64,000 bases of DNA from Thozetella sp. PMI_491 (Eukaryota > Ascomycota > Sordariomycetes > Chaetosphaeriales > Chaetosphaeriaceae): positions 876,594 to 940,593 of the forward strand of contig MU270021.1 in assembly GCA_021432635.1 (NCBI GenBank), read 5' to 3'. The notes under the pieces are model-generated. The model had not been told where the DNA came from. It was given only the letters and a program-made list of their open reading frames with translations, and did no database searches. This document shows, one piece after another, positions 58,299-64,000 of the stretch; within the stretch, counting starts at the first letter, position 1, and every line of letters starts with the position of its first letter. The translations under genes and the position numbers were made by a program.

Positions 58299-58718
58299 GC
58301 GACCCGTGCCTTCTCTTCTTTGCCCCCACCTTTGGCCTAGCTCTTGCACTCTCGAGTATTGGAATTATACTTCTTTTTTTTATTCTGTAACACATCGACT
58401 GGCTGTACACTTTGCATTGCAGACAGACGCTTCCTGAACAGGCTGATGGGGCAGGCTGCCATGAGCTGGAATCAGTACATAGAGACAGGGCAGCAGGGAT
58501 ATTGGCTTGCACTGGAGGGATACACGGCGTTTCTTGCTGTATGACTACACATTTTTGTATGACAACCATTAGATGATGCATCAAACTCCCCAAACCGGTG
58601 GAAGGAATCTGGGAGTTTGGCTTGATAGAGATGTGTGGTGAAATAAACGCATCATGAATTTCGGTTCTCATACTGCAGGCGCTCATGTCTAAACCATTCT
58701 AAAAAAGATTCTCCGTTA
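58299..58718. other. 3' flank of the Sly41-like gene up to the transposon end
   Basis: Probable 3' untranslated region with T-rich sequence at 58370-58385. Immediately left of the transposon the sequence ctccg-tta-cggag forms a short palindrome across the element boundary (58711-58723). Confidence 0.5.
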
Positions 58719-58835
58719 CGGAGGTCCACTGCAAAAGTTTTGCACAACACCCTGCTCAATCTGACTCCCCTGCTTACCCCTTATTTACATGGCAAGATGG
58801 CTACGCTGGCCACACCGTAGTAAAACAGCTGGATA
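58719..58835 (+). repeat. Left terminal inverted repeat of the Tc1-like element
   Basis: Begins cggaggtccactgcaaaa and matches the reverse complement of the right end through ggtcAAtTTGACTCCC-like, TTACATGGCAAGAtgGC and ACACCgTAGTAAAA blocks. Mismatches are mostly C/T or G/A and there are short length differences. Confidence 0.85.
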
Positions 58836-60384
58836 TCTGTAGATCTCAGTCTTACCACACAAATTCCTCAGCAAGCTTGCTACCATGGCGCCCAATACTG
58901 ATATTGCAACGCATGCTCTTGTTATTACTTTAAAATCCCCAATTATAGGTCTTTCCTCCGCCATAATATCTGAAAAGACTAGTCTTACTATTAATACGAT
59001 CAATTGGATCTATAAGAGGGCTATCCAGCGTGGATTTGGTCCTAATCTCTAGCCACTCCTTATCCAAGATGAGTGGCTTGAAGATGCTTCTTGGTCTAGC
59101 CACTTACTAAAACAGACTACTGAGGCAAAAGAGAAGGTTATTACAAAGGTATAGAGAGACTAGTAGGGCTGTGAGAAGTTGTGTGCTGGCCTTGCTGGCG
59201 AGTTAAGCAAGGAATATCTTGATATCTCTGCTACTATAGTCTAGAGGATCCTTAAGAAAGCAGGATACTGTGAGACAAAACTAATGAGGAAGCCTGGGTT
59301 GACGAAGAAGATAAGGCAAGAACGCCTTGATTAGTGTCTTGCCTACAGGGATTAGACCCTTAAGGATTAGAAGCGTGTGATTTGGTCTGATAAGACCTTT
59401 ATTGTATTACTCTATTGCTGAGGAGGATATCAAGTCTAGAGGAAGTCTAATAAGCGTTTTCTTAAGAGTTGTATTAGGGAGAGATAGAAAGGATATTTAG
59501 GGTTTAAGCTTCTTTTGCTAAAGAGTGTGGCCCTGATACTCTAGTCTAGGAAGATAGGGCCCTATCTTACGCCTATTACGCCCAGTAACAAATCTACGAT
59601 ATAAAAAAGGTCTTACTAGCACGCCTTCTACGCTCGTATTGCCTCGGCCCAGGTCTTTGGGGCCCCTTTCTTAGTTGTGTATCGCTTTATCCAGAACCAA
59701 CAAGGCTCGATCGTGTGAAGATCAGGGGAGCCGCCTGGCCAAAGGAGGCATAAGACCTTAAGTAATGAGAACGGGGATAAGGAAGCAGAGCACGTGCGGA
59801 ACAAGCCACACACAACACCACCGCACATACACTCCGTAGCCTAGTAGCCACAGCGCGGACCCAATACCACGACCTTAAGGTCCAGCTCGTAGGTAGGGCC
59901 GTTGAAGCAGCGTAAGTCTAGCGGTACGTGGGAGAAGGCATAACTACGCGAGGACCAACAAGTGCCTGGCTCTGACCAGAGCAATATGAACACGTAGGAA
60001 TGGAGCGAAGCCCCGTAATGGTCGTATAAAGTGGTCTTGTGGTTGGTCTTGTCTAGGGAAAACGAATGTGTAAAGTTGATTCCTTGATGTCTGTCCTCCC
60101 TGAGGTAGGACAGTATCATTTAGCTACTTATACGAATCAGGCTGTATGGTCTGATCAGACAAGGGACTAACAGCCCTTCTAGTACCAGCGCCACGTTGGG
60201 CAAAAAGAAAAAAAAATCCACTGATTCCCCCCCCCCCCAGCAGCTCAGTTAGAGTAGATATAAGTATGGATCGAGAGGATACTAGAGTATATAGCTTAGA
60301 TTATAGCTTGTGAGGGGGCAACGAGTATAAAGAGGGCCGTAAAAAGAAGGAGGAGGATGAGTAGCCTGTATGGGAGGACTGGGA

Positions 60385-60500
60385 GCTTATGGATTTACAG
60401 CGATTTTACTAGGGTGTAGCTAGAGTGGCTGTCTTGGCATGTAAGTAAGGGAGTCAAATTGACCAGGCTGTTGTGTAAAACTTTTTGCAGTGGACCTCCG
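60385..60500 (-). repeat. Right terminal inverted repeat of the Tc1-like element
   Basis: Mirror of the left repeat, ending ttttgcagtggacctccg. It is followed directly by TTTTTCAG and then by the upstream region of atp2. Confidence 0.85.
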
Positions 60501-60875
60501 TTTTTCAGTTCTCTTTAGAGCATCTGTCCCTTGTGTCTTGTAAAATTCTGCCCTGCCAACGGGTGGATGTGTCTATTGTTGCAGCTGGCCAGCTCGGCGA
60601 GCTCTGTCCTGGAACTAGAACAGAGGTGCAGCTCTCGAGTCAGCGGTTGATCCGTGCTCCGCACTCATTTACTCCCGGTTTCTCGCGAGAGCCCACTCGA
60701 GGGAAAAATCGTCCAGTAACAGGGTCACGTGATTCCGAGAAAAGCGGGCCTGCTGGAAAGCTGCCAACAACCGAGCTTCTCCCCCGAAATTTGCTCTCTC
60801 GACTTCTTCTCCGCAAAACCCAACCTCACTCACCTCTCCGCTCCCATCTCTGTCCGTTCTGAATCATCCGTCGCG
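60501..60875 (+). promoter_or_regulatory. Upstream region and leader of atp2
   Basis: Only 375 bp separate the transposon end from the atp2 start codon. The last 110 bp (from about 60765) are C/T-rich like other leaders here. No TATA box is seen. This must contain most or all of the core promoter of a highly expressed mitochondrial gene. Confidence 0.5.

Positions 60876-64000
<3,125 letters not shown>

Larger units (their letters stand above)
58719..60500 (+). mobile_element. Tc1/mariner-type DNA transposon relic, RIP-like mutation, inner inversion
   Basis: The ends are inverted repeats starting cggaggtccactgcaaaa and remaining alignable, with gaps, for about 100 bp. The plus strand from 58885 encodes a degraded transposase: an N-terminal helix-turn-helix region (LTINTINWIYKRAIQRG), the first catalytic Asp in RVIWSDKT (59374-59400) and CIRERxKGY (about 59470). 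Near 60320 the C-terminal block GGNEYKEGRKKK is again on the plus strand. The intervening block with the third catalytic part, LLWPGGSPDLHTIEP and KKGAPKTWAEAIRA, lies on the minus strand (59605-59830, perhaps on to about 60120). A segment of roughly 0.2-0.5 kb is therefore inverted. Many codons expected to be CAG, CAA or TGG are TAG or TAA, the pattern of C-to-T change from RIP on both strands. The element cannot make transposase. A TA duplication fits on the left (TTA) but not on the right (TTT). Confidence 0.88.

Overview
The window is nuclear DNA of a filamentous ascomycete, most likely a Sordariomycete near Neurospora, Chaetomium or Thermothelomyces. The evidence is short GTRAGT...YAG introns with CTAAC-like branch sites, GC-rich genes with pyrimidine-rich leaders, a Polycomb Suz12 gene, an ATP synthase beta presequence that reads MFKSGIS as I recall it from Neurospora, and a DNA transposon whose reading frame is filled with TAG/TAA codons of the kind left by repeat-induced point mutation (RIP). 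The lineage is inferred from these features, not from any search.

Layout. 1.3-5.0 kb holds a spliced Ulp1-family SUMO protease gene. 5-21.5 kb is a long, mostly GC-rich gap with simple repeats (including a 7-bp minisatellite that contains an assembly gap), homopolymers and at most one doubtful small gene. 21.5-23.6 kb holds an RGS-domain reading frame followed, 12 nt after its stop and in the same frame, by a second long frame. 25.0-26.2 kb has a weakly supported hypothetical gene on the minus strand. 27.2-29.3 kb encodes mitochondrial FAD glycerol-3-phosphate dehydrogenase (minus). 31.0-33.9 kb encodes an MHYT seven-helix sensor protein (minus). 38.9-40.3 kb is the WD40 protein Cia1/CIAO1 and 41.1-43.5 kb an F-box/LRR-like protein (both plus). 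47.0-49.5 kb encodes a Suz12 homologue with a C-terminal PHD-type finger (minus). 54.0-55.9 kb encodes SF3B2/Cus1 (minus), divergent from a Sly41-like triose-phosphate-transporter family gene at 56.5-58.3 kb (plus). 58.7-60.5 kb is a mutated Tc1/mariner relic with long inverted repeats and an inner inverted segment. 60.9 kb to the window end is the mitochondrial ATP synthase beta gene (atp2), cut by the window edge.

The standout is in atp2. Its fifth intron, which has normal spliceosomal donor, branch and acceptor sites, is 1387 nt long and carries an intact 385-codon sense-strand frame. This encodes a GIY-YIG-nuclease-like core followed by two C2H2 zinc fingers. The host gene sequence at the insertion is among the most conserved in biology. 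This is the layout expected of a homing endonuclease gene, but sited in a nuclear spliceosomal intron rather than in a group I intron or an intein.

The remaining genes are ordinary housekeeping or regulatory genes with no operon-like relation. Two long frames (SF3B2 and Suz12) run straight through introns whose length is a multiple of three and which lack stops, so annotation by ORF alone would wrongly include intron sequence.
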